Source of the DNA: Campylobacterota bacterium
GTDB lineage: Bacteria > Campylobacterota > Campylobacteria > Campylobacterales > Sulfurimonadaceae
DNA length: 13,328 nucleotides
NCBI GenBank assembly: GCA_013153755.1
Contig: JAADDU010000064.1
Location: forward strand, 1 to 13,328
Direction of reading: 5' to 3'
Positions 1 through 7,285 of this stretch are shown in pieces. A program made the position numbers and the translations under genes. The notes under the pieces were generated by a model. The model saw only the letters and a program-made list of their open reading frames with translations, was not told the DNA's origin and did not search any database. The number at the start of each line of letters is the position of its first letter. The stretch's first letter is position 1.

Positions 1-1205
1 TCTGATTTATCAAAATATAAAGTTTCTTGCGCAAACATAACTTTTTCTCTAAAAAATTGTTCATTATCTCTTTCATATTTAAAAGATTTTTGTACAAAAT
101 GGAGTATAAAGTTAATCGCATCTGTAGCTTTTTTACCATCTACATAGATTTTTAAACTTTTTACGATGGAATCATAGGTCACTTCATCTAAAGGTGCATT
201 AAAATATGTTTTGTAATCTGCTTGTGGATATGTTGACATAAAATCTATCAGATTTTGATTGTATTCTAGATTTATTGTGTATGTTTTAGCATATTCTTTA
301 AATTTTATCTCTTTTTGTTTTAAATCTAATGCAAATTTTGGAATCTTTTGCATAGATAAATCTAACTCTTTGTGTGCATTTGGATAATTTTGTTCATAAG
401 AGTATAAACGACCAAGTCTTCCTTTTGCGTACTTAGAAACAACATAGTATTTTTTATTTGAAAAAGTATATGATGGGGTAGAATATATGATTTTTTTAGA
501 ATAAAAAAGTAAAACAGTATGTCTCTGAGATAAGCCAATCTTTGTTGCATATCCAAGTTTATTAAAGATAAACCAACTAAAAAGATTTGCATCATCTTGA
601 TTTTGATATATAGTTTTAGACAACTTTGTTACAAGTTTATAAACACCCCAATCATTGAGTTGCATCTCTATACAAAGCCTTTTTAGCCCAGATACTACAT
701 CCTCATACTCACTAGATGCAGCGATATTGAAAAAATTTAATATACCCCGTTTATCTTGTGGATAAAATCTAGTATTTCTTAATTTTTTATCTATATTAAA
801 ACCTACTTGTGAGCCAAAAAAGTCAAAGTTTATATCTTTTTGTACTTTTTTATTAACAATTTTTTTCTTTATAATGATTTTTTTCTTAGTAGTATCATCT
901 TTTATTGTTATTCTAGGTCCTAAACTTTTAACCTGTTTTATCTTTGTGGGTATTATCTCTTTTGGTTTTGATTTTTCATATAATGGTTTTGAAGCTTTTT
1001 TTTCATACTCTTGCCACTGAGCTTTTAAGTATGTGTTAAAAGCATTATCTTTTTCATCTTTATAAGTGGAAAATGACTTAGTTTGTAGTCTTTTAAAATT
1101 CTCAAAATTAGATGCACTAAGAGTTGAGAAGCTTAGTAAAAAAACTAAGCTAAAAAGGCCAAACTGATTGTATGATTTTTGTTCCCCATCCTTGTTTTGT
1201 TGCAT
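1..1205 (-). CDS. Exported transglutaminase-like domain protein, partial (C-terminus off the left edge)
   Basis: This minus-strand frame stays open from an ATG at 1205 to the window edge, giving 401 complete codons and no stop. The start is chosen because AAGGAG lies 9 bases upstream, inside flgH. The product begins with a short polar leader (MQQNKDGEQKSYNQ), a hydrophobic stretch LFSLVFLLSFSTLSA and a likely signal peptidase site after SA, so export to the periplasm is expected. Next come a Lys/Pro-rich linker (about residues 70-120) and a folded region rich in Tyr and aromatic residues. The last visible residues, ending EKVMFAQETLYFDKS and then a codon starting GA (Asp or Glu), resemble the lead-in to the D-C-E-D catalytic-cysteine motif of transglutaminase-like proteins. 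The Cys, His and Asp themselves are outside the window, so catalytic status is unknown. It overlaps the end of flgH by 56 bases in another frame and is probably cotranscribed with it. The substrate is unknown; the domain call is an inference from remembered relatives. Confidence 0.75.
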   Translation of the reverse strand, partial: MQQNKDGEQKSYNQFGLFSLVFLLSFSTLSASNFENFKRLQTKSFSTYKDEKDNAFNTYLKAQWQEYEKKASKPLYEKSKPKEIIPTKIKQVKSLGPRITIKDDTTKKKIIIKKKIVNKKVQKDINFDFFGSQVGFNIDKKLRNTRFYPQDKRGILNFFNIAASSEYEDVVSGLKRLCIEMQLNDWGVYKLVTKLSKTIYQNQDDANLFSWFIFNKLGYATKIGLSQRHTVLLFYSKKIIYSTPSYTFSNKKYYVVSKYAKGRLGRLYSYEQNYPNAHKELDLSMQKIPKFALDLKQKEIKFKEYAKTYTINLEYNQNLIDFMSTYPQADYKTYFNAPLDEVTYDSIVKSLKIYVDGKKATDAINFILHFVQKSFKYERDNEQFFREKVMFAQETLYFDKS

Positions 1206-1872
1206 GGTCTATATCTCCTTGAGTTTTATAAAGTATCTTTGCATCACTAATTTGTGAAGAGTCTATCTTGTTATATTGGTCTATGTCATAAGGTCTTATA
1301 ACCCCTGTTATCTGCATAAGCTGTTTTTGTGAATTTATCATAATCTCTCTTCTTCCTGAGATAAAATAATTTCCATTTTTTAGAATTTTTACTATTCTTG
1401 CTGATATAGTTGTAGTAAAAGAAGCATTATTGGTTACACTACCCTGCCCTTTAAATGAACTTGTTGATTTTGTTTTAAAGCCTATGTTTGAGATGCCATT
1501 TAATTTATTTGCTATACTACTAACTGCTCCACTATCACCATCTGCAACAAAAGTTCCACCACCTAAGTCACTATTATCAGAACCACTTAACTGTTTTGCA
1601 GCATTATTTGAGCTATTTGCTTTTTCAGATATAACAACTCTCACTATATCATTTACATGCATAGCTTTATGGTCAGAAAACAAAGGATTATCCCCTTGTC
1701 CAAATATACTACCTGTTGCTACATAGTCATGTTTTTCTTCAAGTGCAGGCATCTGTTCTACATAAGTTGGTGGTTCAAAATCTATCTCAGGGTCTGTTAA
1801 AGAAGCTGTACAACCAGATATAAATATGCCAAGAAAGATAGCTAAAGTAATTTGAAAGATTGGTTTTATCAT
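1150..1872 (-). CDS. flgH: Flagellar basal-body L-ring lipoprotein FlgH
   Basis: FlgH builds the outer-membrane L-ring, the bushing through which the flagellar rod turns. The 240-residue length fits the family. The N-terminus is a lipoprotein signal peptide with lipobox I-S-G-C, making Cys21 the lipidated residue. The family signature follows at about residues 55-85: GSIFGQGDNPLFSDHKAMHVNDIV and the VVISE stretch, with the Ser/Asn-rich stretch and the conserved C-terminal part (GNYFISGRREIMINSQKQ, IRPYDI, DAKILYKTQG) after it. The ATG at 1872 is preceded by a modest AAGAGA ribosome site and by a sigma-54 promoter, as expected for a mid-class flagellar gene in this phylum. The downstream transglutaminase-like gene overlaps its 3' end. 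I see nothing broken in it. Identification is firm. Confidence 0.97.
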   Translation of the reverse strand: MIKPIFQITLAIFLGIFISGCTASLTDPEIDFEPPTYVEQMPALEEKHDYVATGSIFGQGDNPLFSDHKAMHVNDIVRVVISEKANSSNNAAKQLSGSDNSDLGGGTFVADGDSGAVSSIANKLNGISNIGFKTKSTSSFKGQGSVTNNASFTTTISARIVKILKNGNYFISGRREIMINSQKQLMQITGVIRPYDIDQYNKIDSSQISDAKILYKTQGDIDHATKQGWGTKIIQSVWPF

Positions 1873-1893
1873 AGTTGTCTCTTGCTTTTTAGA

Positions 1894-1906
1894 TATAATT
1901 ATAGCA
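1894..1906 (+). promoter_or_regulatory. Sigma-70-type -10 box of yqeY
   Basis: A perfect TATAAT (1894-1899) lies inside GATATAAT, predicting a start near 1906 and a leader of about 24 bases. No -35 box is evident, which is normal for this phylum. The box is half of the perfect palindrome TATAATTATA (1894-1903), so the other strand also reads TATAAT. Confidence 0.55.
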
Positions 1907-1920
1907 AAAATAGTTCCAAA
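1903..1920 (-). promoter_or_regulatory. Sigma-54 (RpoN) promoter of flgH
   Basis: Read on the minus strand the site is TTTGGAACTATTTTTGCT. The invariant GG (plus positions 1916-1917) and GC (1904-1905) are separated by exactly 10 bases, as required for a -24/-12 promoter, and the flanking bases match the TTGGAAC/TTGCT preference of Campylobacterota. The start site would be near 1892, giving a leader of about 20 bases before the flgH ATG. Middle flagellar genes, flgH among them, belong to the RpoN/FlgR regulon in Campylobacter. The overlapping palindromic -10 box (1894-1903) could in principle also serve flgH, but the sigma-54 match is far stronger. Confidence 0.75.
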
Positions 1921-1929
1921 GGAAATTAT

Positions 1930-2373
1930 ATGAGTTTAAGAGAAAAGATAAATCAAGATGTAAAAGATGCTATGAAAGCAAAAGATACAAAAAAAAGAGA
2001 TGCTCTTCGCCTTTTAACTAGTGCTTTTAAGCAGATAGAAGTAGATGAGAGAAAAGAATTAACTGATGAAGATGTTATAAAAATTATAAAAACTCAAGTA
2101 AAAAGAAGAGTAGATGCAGCATCACAATACAAAGACGCGAATCGTGAAGATTTGATGCAAATAGAACTAGATGAGATAGCTATATACACACCTTACCTAC
2201 CAGCTCAACTAAGTGATAAAGATTTAGAAAATGCTATAAAAAACATCATATCAAAAGTTGGTGCATCTACTATGAAAGATATGGGTAAAGTGATGGGACT
2301 AGCTACAAAAGAGCTAGGTTCACAAGCTGATGGAAAAAGAATCAGTGATTGTGTTAAGAAATCACTTTCTTAA
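1930..2373 (+). CDS. yqeY: GatB/YqeY domain protein
   Basis: A small helical protein of 147 residues, close to the usual 148 or so for YqeY. It is related to the C-terminal tRNA-binding domain of GatB, the amidase subunit that corrects Glu-tRNA(Gln). The stand-alone protein is thought to act around tRNA, but its precise role is not established. The start MSLREKINQDVKDAMKAKD is the standard family N-terminus, and DALRLLTSAFKQIEVDE, the IYTPYLPAQLSD segment and the C-terminal MKDMGKVMGLATKELGSQAD segment are all characteristic. The frame is open upstream to an ATG at 1852, but the ATG at 1930 is preferred: it has AAAGGA 6 bases upstream, and the longer version would begin inside flgH and upstream of the promoter. 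The 3' end overlaps the convergent ycjF by 20 bases. A weak hairpin (GTGATT 2345-2350 with AATCAC 2360-2365, then TTTCTT) sits at the end of the gene. Confidence 0.94.
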   Translation: MSLREKINQDVKDAMKAKDTKKRDALRLLTSAFKQIEVDERKELTDEDVIKIIKTQVKRRVDAASQYKDANREDLMQIELDEIAIYTPYLPAQLSDKDLENAIKNIISKVGASTMKDMGKVMGLATKELGSQADGKRISDCVKKSLS

Positions 2374-3364
2374 TCGTTTCATATATACCCTTCATAAAAC
2401 TCGCTCTCTTCATTTTTGTAGGGAGTGGACGACAAGCACTCATAACACCATATCCTAAGCGTGCTAGCAAGATACCATTTGTAACACCCTGACCTGCTGA
2501 AAAAGAAACTTTAGAAACTAAACCTGACTCTGTTGCAGAATTTAAGTACTCACTACCAAGCTCAGCTACACCTGCAAAAAACACATTAAAAGCACCCTTT
2601 TTTAGTAGCAAAATCGTTGTAAAAAACCCAGGTCTATACCCATATAATGCAGCTATATCTTTTGTAAGTAAAAAACTTCTCCATACTATAATAGCACTAT
2701 CTAAAAGAGCTAAAGGGGAGATAGCCGTTGAGATAGCTGCTTGTGTAGATGCTACTTTTATTTTATTTTTCACTTTCGCATCTATGATACTTACCACTTT
2801 ATCATCCAAATCTTTATATATTTGAACATAATCTTGAGAAGATGATATACTAGCTTGTAAAACTTTTACTTGAAGTTTTAGTTTTTCATCTTCACTCTTC
2901 ATATACCTAGCTAAAAGTTTTAAAGTAGGTTTTAGTATCTGCTTATTTGGTGCTTTTTGTTGTTTTATATAAAAATCTTTTATCTTTTGTACACTTTTTA
3001 TCTTTTTTAGTTCTCTATAATATTTATATGCACTTAAAAATAAACTAAATGATAAACAAACAAGTGCAAATAGATAAATACCATCAAGTATAGAGTTTGA
3101 AAGATACAAATCTTGTATAGTTTTCACTGCATCTAACACAACTACCACAAAAGTAAATACTATAGATATGATTAGCACCCCTTTTAGTGAACCTAAAAAG
3201 TTTATGAATTTTAAAACAAATCCCTCTTGTTTTTTATAAAGTATCTCTGCCTCATAAGTTTCTACTTCTTTACCACCCTTTGCTTCATCTACAAATGGCT
3301 CAACCCTCTCTTTTTGGTTTGATACCTCTGCATCTACTACTTTAGTAAATGGTTTTATACTCAT
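2354..3364 (-). CDS. ycjF: YcjF/DUF697 family inner-membrane protein
   Basis: A 336-residue protein near the length of E. coli YcjF. A polar, charged N-terminus is followed by two transmembrane helices at about residues 62-80 and 92-113, a charged linker with likely coiled coil, then the DUF697-type C-terminal domain. The family-typical stretches are AISPLALLDSAIIVWRSF, TKDIAALYGYRPG, the long small-residue segment GAFNVFFAGVAELGSE and the terminal ARLGYGVMSACRPLP. The ATG overlaps the ycjX stop as ATGA (4 bases), implying translational coupling with its GTPase partner. In enterobacteria the ycjX-ycjF pair is part of the phage-shock (Psp) regulon, but the molecular job is unclear. No pspA-like gene is in this window. 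The gene converges on yqeY and shares 20 bases with its end. Confidence 0.88.
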   Translation of the reverse strand: MSIKPFTKVVDAEVSNQKERVEPFVDEAKGGKEVETYEAEILYKKQEGFVLKFINFLGSLKGVLIISIVFTFVVVVLDAVKTIQDLYLSNSILDGIYLFALVCLSFSLFLSAYKYYRELKKIKSVQKIKDFYIKQQKAPNKQILKPTLKLLARYMKSEDEKLKLQVKVLQASISSSQDYVQIYKDLDDKVVSIIDAKVKNKIKVASTQAAISTAISPLALLDSAIIVWRSFLLTKDIAALYGYRPGFFTTILLLKKGAFNVFFAGVAELGSEYLNSATESGLVSKVSFSAGQGVTNGILLARLGYGVMSACRPLPTKMKRASFMKGIYETIKKVIS

Positions 3365-4728
3365 AATAAATCTCCTAGTAATTTCTCTATCAGTTTATCC
3401 ATATTTATATGTTCTAATGACTCATCTTCTTTATAAGTTCTTTTAGGTGGTAAAAAACTTTTATAACCATAATTCTCTACCTGCCAACTATCTATACTTG
3501 GAAACTTTGATGGCATCTCTCCAGGATATAAATCGTGCATAAGTTTGTCTTCTTGTAGTATACCTCTTATAAAAGAGAGCATCATTCCATCATACTTTTT
3601 TTCTATGGTTATAGTAGATTTTAATGCAGATAATATCTGTGTATCTGTTTGTATATGTGATATATCCATATCTCTTCTTAGCTCATTAACCATATCTTCT
3701 AAAAGTAAACTAAAATTCGCATGTTGTGATGCTGCTACTTGGTCTGCTTTTGTAGCGATAAATATAACTTTTTTTATAGATGGACTAAACCATTGTGAAA
3801 AAAAGTTTTTATGTTTGTGGTCATATAGATGTAACATACTTTTAAGACCAGCTTTCATATCTGCATAACAATCATAACCATTCTGTAAAGCTTCAACTAC
3901 ATCTACAAGTAAAACTTGTCTATCAAACCCTTTAAAATGCTCCAAATGTATCTCTTTTACTACATCATTTACATACTTATTATACCTTTTTTCAAAAACT
4001 TTCTTCAACTCTTTAGAAGTATTTTTCAGAGGGATAGGAGCAAAAACTAAGATAGGGTCATTTGCTAAGTCTGATGGCATTATAAAACGCCCAGGTGTTA
4101 GTTGTGAATAATGATTTTTCTTAAGGTGTACCATAAGTTCTTTATACTCTTCATGAAGTTTTTGCTCAATTTTTGAGCCTTTATGTACTGCATCTAAAGA
4201 GTTTATGGTTTTTAAGTATGCTCTTGCTAAATCATCATCAACACCATTTAACCATTCTATGGTTTTGTTACTCCACTGCTCATAATCTAACTTTAAAAGC
4301 GTAAGGTCAAGTAGCCATTCACCAGGGTAATCTATGAGTTCTACACTAAAAGTTGAGTTACTCATAAAAGGAAAATGACTTTTACTTTCAAATTCTAAAA
4401 CAGTATGAGAAATCTCATCTGTACCATCTGGCCAACTATGGTTTTGTTTAAGTCTATCTATAAGAGTATAATAATCAAATCTTTTAGCATGTTTAGTAGG
4501 TGGTTTTATAGTCACTTTAAATGGTTGTAAAGATGAAGTGATACTAAGTAATTTATCTTGATATAAGAGTTGATCTATAAGTGAGGTTATAAAAACTGTT
4601 TTACCAGACCTACTTAAACCTGTTATAGCTATCTTAATCTTAGTTGATGGCAAAGATATCTGTTCACCTATCTCTTTGAGTGTATCTACAGGAAATGTTA
4701 TAACTTTTTTTAAAATTGTTCTTTTCAA
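3361..4728 (-). CDS. ycjX: YcjX-family P-loop GTPase (DUF463)
   Basis: A 455-residue predicted GTP-binding protein, close to the E. coli YcjX length. The P-loop GLSRSGKT lies at residues 37-44 within the family hallmark ITGLSRSGKTVFITSL. A switch-II-like D-Y-P-G-E-W follows at about 133-138 and a G4-type TKAD at 326-329 within VIFIATKADQV, so nucleotide binding looks intact. The family also shows FAPIPL and LLVDVVEALQNG, both present. The start codon is TTG at 4728, supported by AGAGGT (plus positions 4735-4740) 6 bases upstream; the next in-frame codons give MKRTILKK. It is cotranscribed with ycjF. The role is unknown beyond its association with envelope stress in enterobacteria. Confidence 0.9.
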   Translation of the reverse strand: MKRTILKKVITFPVDTLKEIGEQISLPSTKIKIAITGLSRSGKTVFITSLIDQLLYQDKLLSITSSLQPFKVTIKPPTKHAKRFDYYTLIDRLKQNHSWPDGTDEISHTVLEFESKSHFPFMSNSTFSVELIDYPGEWLLDLTLLKLDYEQWSNKTIEWLNGVDDDLARAYLKTINSLDAVHKGSKIEQKLHEEYKELMVHLKKNHYSQLTPGRFIMPSDLANDPILVFAPIPLKNTSKELKKVFEKRYNKYVNDVVKEIHLEHFKGFDRQVLLVDVVEALQNGYDCYADMKAGLKSMLHLYDHKHKNFFSQWFSPSIKKVIFIATKADQVAASQHANFSLLLEDMVNELRRDMDISHIQTDTQILSALKSTITIEKKYDGMMLSFIRGILQEDKLMHDLYPGEMPSKFPSIDSWQVENYGYKSFLPPKRTYKEDESLEHINMDKLIEKLLGDLL

Positions 4729-4745
4729 AACTATACCTCTATAAA

Positions 4746-4761
4746 ATTGTATGATATTGTA
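4746..4761 (-). promoter_or_regulatory. Possible -10 boxes of ycjX
   Basis: On the minus strand two TACAAT hexamers occur 10 bases apart (plus positions 4756-4761 and 4746-4751). The upstream one would start transcription near 4749, leaving a leader that contains the AGAGGT ribosome site. The second would start inside that site and is less likely. The region is AT-rich, so chance matches are easy. Confidence 0.35.
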
Positions 4762-4839
4762 CTATAAATAAAAAACTCAACAACCTTCCTAAAAAAATGA
4801 CAAAATGCAAGATTTTTAAAATTTAAAATAAAATTCAAC

Positions 4840-4852
4840 TATACTTACATAA
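4840..4852 (+). promoter_or_regulatory. Possible -10 box of radA
   Basis: TATACT at 4840-4845 predicts a start near 4852, 25 bases before the radA ATG. No -35 box is seen. The call rests on the hexamer and its spacing only. Confidence 0.35.
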
Positions 4853-4876
4853 GAACTATAAACAAAGGCAGATACG

Positions 4877-6223
4877 ATGGCTAAGAAAAAAGTACTATTT
4901 GAGTGCCAGCATTGTGGATTTACTACACCAAAATGGATGGGTAAATGTACAAACTGTGGTGCTTGGGATTCTTTTATGGAGTTAAATGAGCATCAACAAG
5001 AGGTTGTAAAGAAAACAAAAAGCACATCAAGCACTGCATCTAAAGCTTTAAGCATAAATGATATAGAGGAGCAAGAGGTATTTAGATTTTCTTCATTAGA
5101 TGCAGAACTTGATGGTGTTTTAGGTGGTGGCATAGTACCAGGCTCACTTACACTCATAGGGGGAAGTCCTGGTGTTGGTAAATCTACCCTACTTTTAAAA
5201 GTAGCCTCAAACATAGCCTCAACAGATAAAAATGTACTATATGTAACAGGGGAAGAATCTGCATCTCAGATAAAACTTCGCTCAAACAGGTTAGGCTCAA
5301 ATATAGATAAACTTTACTTACTAAGTGAGATAAGATTAGAGCAGATTTTAGTAGAGCTTGAGCATAGAAAGTATGATTTTCTCATCATAGATTCTATCCA
5401 AACCATATACTCTGAAAATATCACTTCAGCACCAGGGTCAGTCACTCAAGTTAGACAAATCACTTTTGAGCTTATGAGGATAGCAAAAGACAAAGATATA
5501 GCTATATTTATCATAGGGCATATCACAAAAGAGGGTTCTATTGCTGGTCCTAGAGTGCTTGAACATATGGTAGATACTGTTTTATATTTTGAGGGAGATT
5601 CTTCACAAGAATTAAGAATACTTAGAGGTTTTAAAAATCGTTTTGGACCTACGAGTGAGATAGGTGTTTTTGAGATGCGTAGTGAAGGTCTTGTATCTGC
5701 TACAGATATATCTTCTCGTTTTTTTAACAAAAATTCCCAGCAAGCAGGTTCTGCTCTTACTGTTGTGATGGAAGGTAGTCGTCCCATCATTTTAGAGGTT
5801 CAAGCCCTTGTTTCAGAATCACACACACCGAACTCAAAAAGACAAGCAACAGGTTTTGATAACAACAGATTAAATATGCTCTTAGCCCTTTTGGAGCGAA
5901 AACTAGAGATTCCATTATCTGGATATGATGTTTTTATAAATATCACAGGTGGTATAAAGATAACAGAAACTAGTGCAGACCTTGCCATACTAGCAGCAAT
6001 TTTAAGTAGTTTTAGAGATAGAATTATCTCTAAAGAGACTATATTTATAGGAGAAGTTTCTCTTGTCGGAGATGTAAGAGAGGTTTACGCTCTTGATATA
6101 AGACTAAAAGAAGCAAAAATGCAAAAAATAACCAAAGCATTAGTACCTAAAAAACCACTAGAAAAATGTGGGATTAAAACATTTATAGTTGATGAAGTCA
6201 CAAAACTCTTAGAATGGTACTAA
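4877..6223 (+). CDS. radA: DNA recombination and repair ATPase RadA
   Basis: RadA is a RecA-like ATPase that drives branch migration of recombination intermediates. The 448-residue protein has all family parts in order. An N-terminal zinc finger has Cys10, Cys13, Cys24 and Cys27 in the usual CQHCGF...CTNCGAW setting. The Walker A is GGSPGVGKST (95-104) and the Walker B is in FLIIDSIQT (168-176). The RadA-specific KNRFG motif is at 253-257. A Lon-protease-like C-terminal domain contains GYDVFINITGGIKI and the FIGEVSLVGDVREV segment. No key residue is missing. The ATG is preceded by AAAGG at about 13 bases. The gap to the next gene is 65 bases with a short ACTTTTAAAAGT element followed by a T-run, a weak candidate terminator. 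Confidence 0.97.
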   Translation: MAKKKVLFECQHCGFTTPKWMGKCTNCGAWDSFMELNEHQQEVVKKTKSTSSTASKALSINDIEEQEVFRFSSLDAELDGVLGGGIVPGSLTLIGGSPGVGKSTLLLKVASNIASTDKNVLYVTGEESASQIKLRSNRLGSNIDKLYLLSEIRLEQILVELEHRKYDFLIIDSIQTIYSENITSAPGSVTQVRQITFELMRIAKDKDIAIFIIGHITKEGSIAGPRVLEHMVDTVLYFEGDSSQELRILRGFKNRFGPTSEIGVFEMRSEGLVSATDISSRFFNKNSQQAGSALTVVMEGSRPIILEVQALVSESHTPNSKRQATGFDNNRLNMLLALLERKLEIPLSGYDVFINITGGIKITETSADLAILAAILSSFRDRIISKETIFIGEVSLVGDVREVYALDIRLKEAKMQKITKALVPKKPLEKCGIKTFIVDEVTKLLEWY

Positions 6224-6252
6224 TTTAATCACTTTTAAAAGTTTTTTTACTA

Positions 6253-6265
6253 TATAATAGGACAA
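6253..6265 (+). promoter_or_regulatory. -10 box of the small-protein/carbonic anhydrase pair
   Basis: TATAAT at 6253-6258, extended as TATATAAT, predicts a start near 6265 and a leader of about 24 bases with AAAGGA. It lies just after the T-run (6242-6248) that may end radA transcription, so the downstream genes may have their own start here. Confidence 0.45.
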
Positions 6266-6288
6266 ATATAATTTTATAAAGGATTTGT

Positions 6289-6549
6289 ATGATAGATGCC
6301 GAGTTTAGAAGTGAAGAAAGATTTTCAAGATTATCACTAGCCTATAAGGGTAAAGAGGAAAAAGAGAAAGTAGCTAAATGTATAGATGATATGATAAGCA
6401 AATACACCATGAAACCAGAAATACATACAACTTCAATCTCACAAGGTAGAGAAGTACTTGTTATAGAGTACCATGATGATGTAGATAGAGAAGCTGGTAT
6501 TATTTTTGAAGATATCATAAAAACTTTAGACATAAAAGAGTGTAGTTAA
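6289..6549 (+). CDS. Small acidic protein of unknown function
   Basis: An 86-residue soluble protein that I do not recognise. It has no signal peptide and no membrane segment. Charged residues dominate, with one Cys near the middle (AKCIDDM) and one near the end (IKECS). The pattern suggests alternating helices and strands: a strand around FSRLSLAYK, a helix EEKEKVAKCIDDMISKY, a strand GREVLVIEYHDD and a final helix. The gene is credible because it has its own -10 box, an AAAGGA site 7 bases before the ATG, codon use like its neighbours, and sits 21 bases before the carbonic anhydrase, with which it is probably cotranscribed. No function can be assigned from sequence alone. Confidence 0.8.
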   Translation: MIDAEFRSEERFSRLSLAYKGKEEKEKVAKCIDDMISKYTMKPEIHTTSISQGREVLVIEYHDDVDREAGIIFEDIIKTLDIKECS

Positions 6550-6570
6550 CCTAAATTAGGAGATATAAAG

Positions 6571-7221
6571 ATGAATATGGAAGAATATGCACAAGGTAAC
6601 GAACTTTTTAGGTCTTATTTTAAAAAAAACAAAGAATCACTTCTAAATCTAGTAAAAAGTGGACAATCTCCAAAAGCTCTTTTTATAGGATGTTCAGATT
6701 CTAGAGTTATTCCAGACCTTATCGTACAATCTGACCCTGGAGATTTATTTGTTATCAGAAATGTTGGTAACTTTGTTCCCCAATACAAACCAGATGAAGA
6801 TTTTCATGCTACTGCAACAGGTATAGAGTATGCTGTTAGTATCTTAGAAGTACAAGAGATAATCATCTGTGGACATACACATTGTGGTGCATGTAAATGT
6901 TTATATGAAGACATAAATGACCCCTCACTTATACATACTAAAAAGTGGCTAGAACTAGGTGAAAGTGCTAAAACATCTGCCATACTTAGTTTGGGTGTCA
7001 ATGCACCAAAAGAGGAACTTTTAAGATTAACTGAGAAATTATCTATTATAAAACAGATAGAAAACATCTTAACTTACCCTGTTGTAAAAAAGCGTTTTGA
7101 AGATGGCTCTTTAGCTATACATGGTTGGTATTATGATATGGAAACAGGTACTATAGACTACTATAATGCTGAAAACTATGAATTTTTACCACTCAGAGAT
7201 TTAGCAAATACAGAAGAATAG
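6571..7221 (+). CDS. Beta-class carbonic anhydrase
   Basis: Catalyses interconversion of CO2 and bicarbonate in the cytoplasm, probably supplying bicarbonate or CO2 for carbon fixation or pH balance. The 216-residue protein has the beta-class zinc site: Cys41 and the Asp43-Arg45 dyad in GCSDSRV, and His102 and Cys105 in CGHTHCGAC. The RNVGNFVP and ATGIEYAV stretches that surround the active site are also present. It has no signal peptide. The ATG at 6571 is chosen over the in-frame ATG at 6577 because AGGAG (6558-6562) is 8 bases upstream of it. It follows the small acidic gene by 21 bases and precedes fliL by 64. The family is certain; a subclass symbol (can/cynT-like) is not assigned because the physiological role cannot be read from sequence. 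Confidence 0.95.
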   Translation: MNMEEYAQGNELFRSYFKKNKESLLNLVKSGQSPKALFIGCSDSRVIPDLIVQSDPGDLFVIRNVGNFVPQYKPDEDFHATATGIEYAVSILEVQEIIICGHTHCGACKCLYEDINDPSLIHTKKWLELGESAKTSAILSLGVNAPKEELLRLTEKLSIIKQIENILTYPVVKKRFEDGSLAIHGWYYDMETGTIDYYNAENYEFLPLRDLANTEE

Positions 7222-7246
7222 TTAAGATATATTTTATAAATTTTGA

Positions 7247-7259
7247 TATACTAACATAA
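7247..7259 (+). promoter_or_regulatory. Possible -10 box of fliL
   Basis: TATACT at 7247-7252 (within GATATACT) predicts a start near 7259 and a 27-base leader containing TAAGGGA. No sigma-54 GG-N10-GC element was seen here, unlike at flgH, so fliL looks sigma-70-driven. Confidence 0.4.
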
Positions 7260-7285
7260 AATTATTTTATTTTAAGGGAAAATAG

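Noticed and set aside
362..595. 77-codon minus-strand open frame
   Set aside because: It lies within the large transglutaminase-like gene on the same strand in another frame and has no independent ribosome site or family likeness.
1430..1726. 98-codon plus-strand open frame opposite flgH
   Set aside because: It is the antisense of a clear flgH and its translation has no recognisable features.
1852..1929. Upstream extension of yqeY to ATG 1852
   Set aside because: The extension would start inside flgH antisense, precede the -10 box and lack a ribosome site; the family N-terminus begins at 1930.
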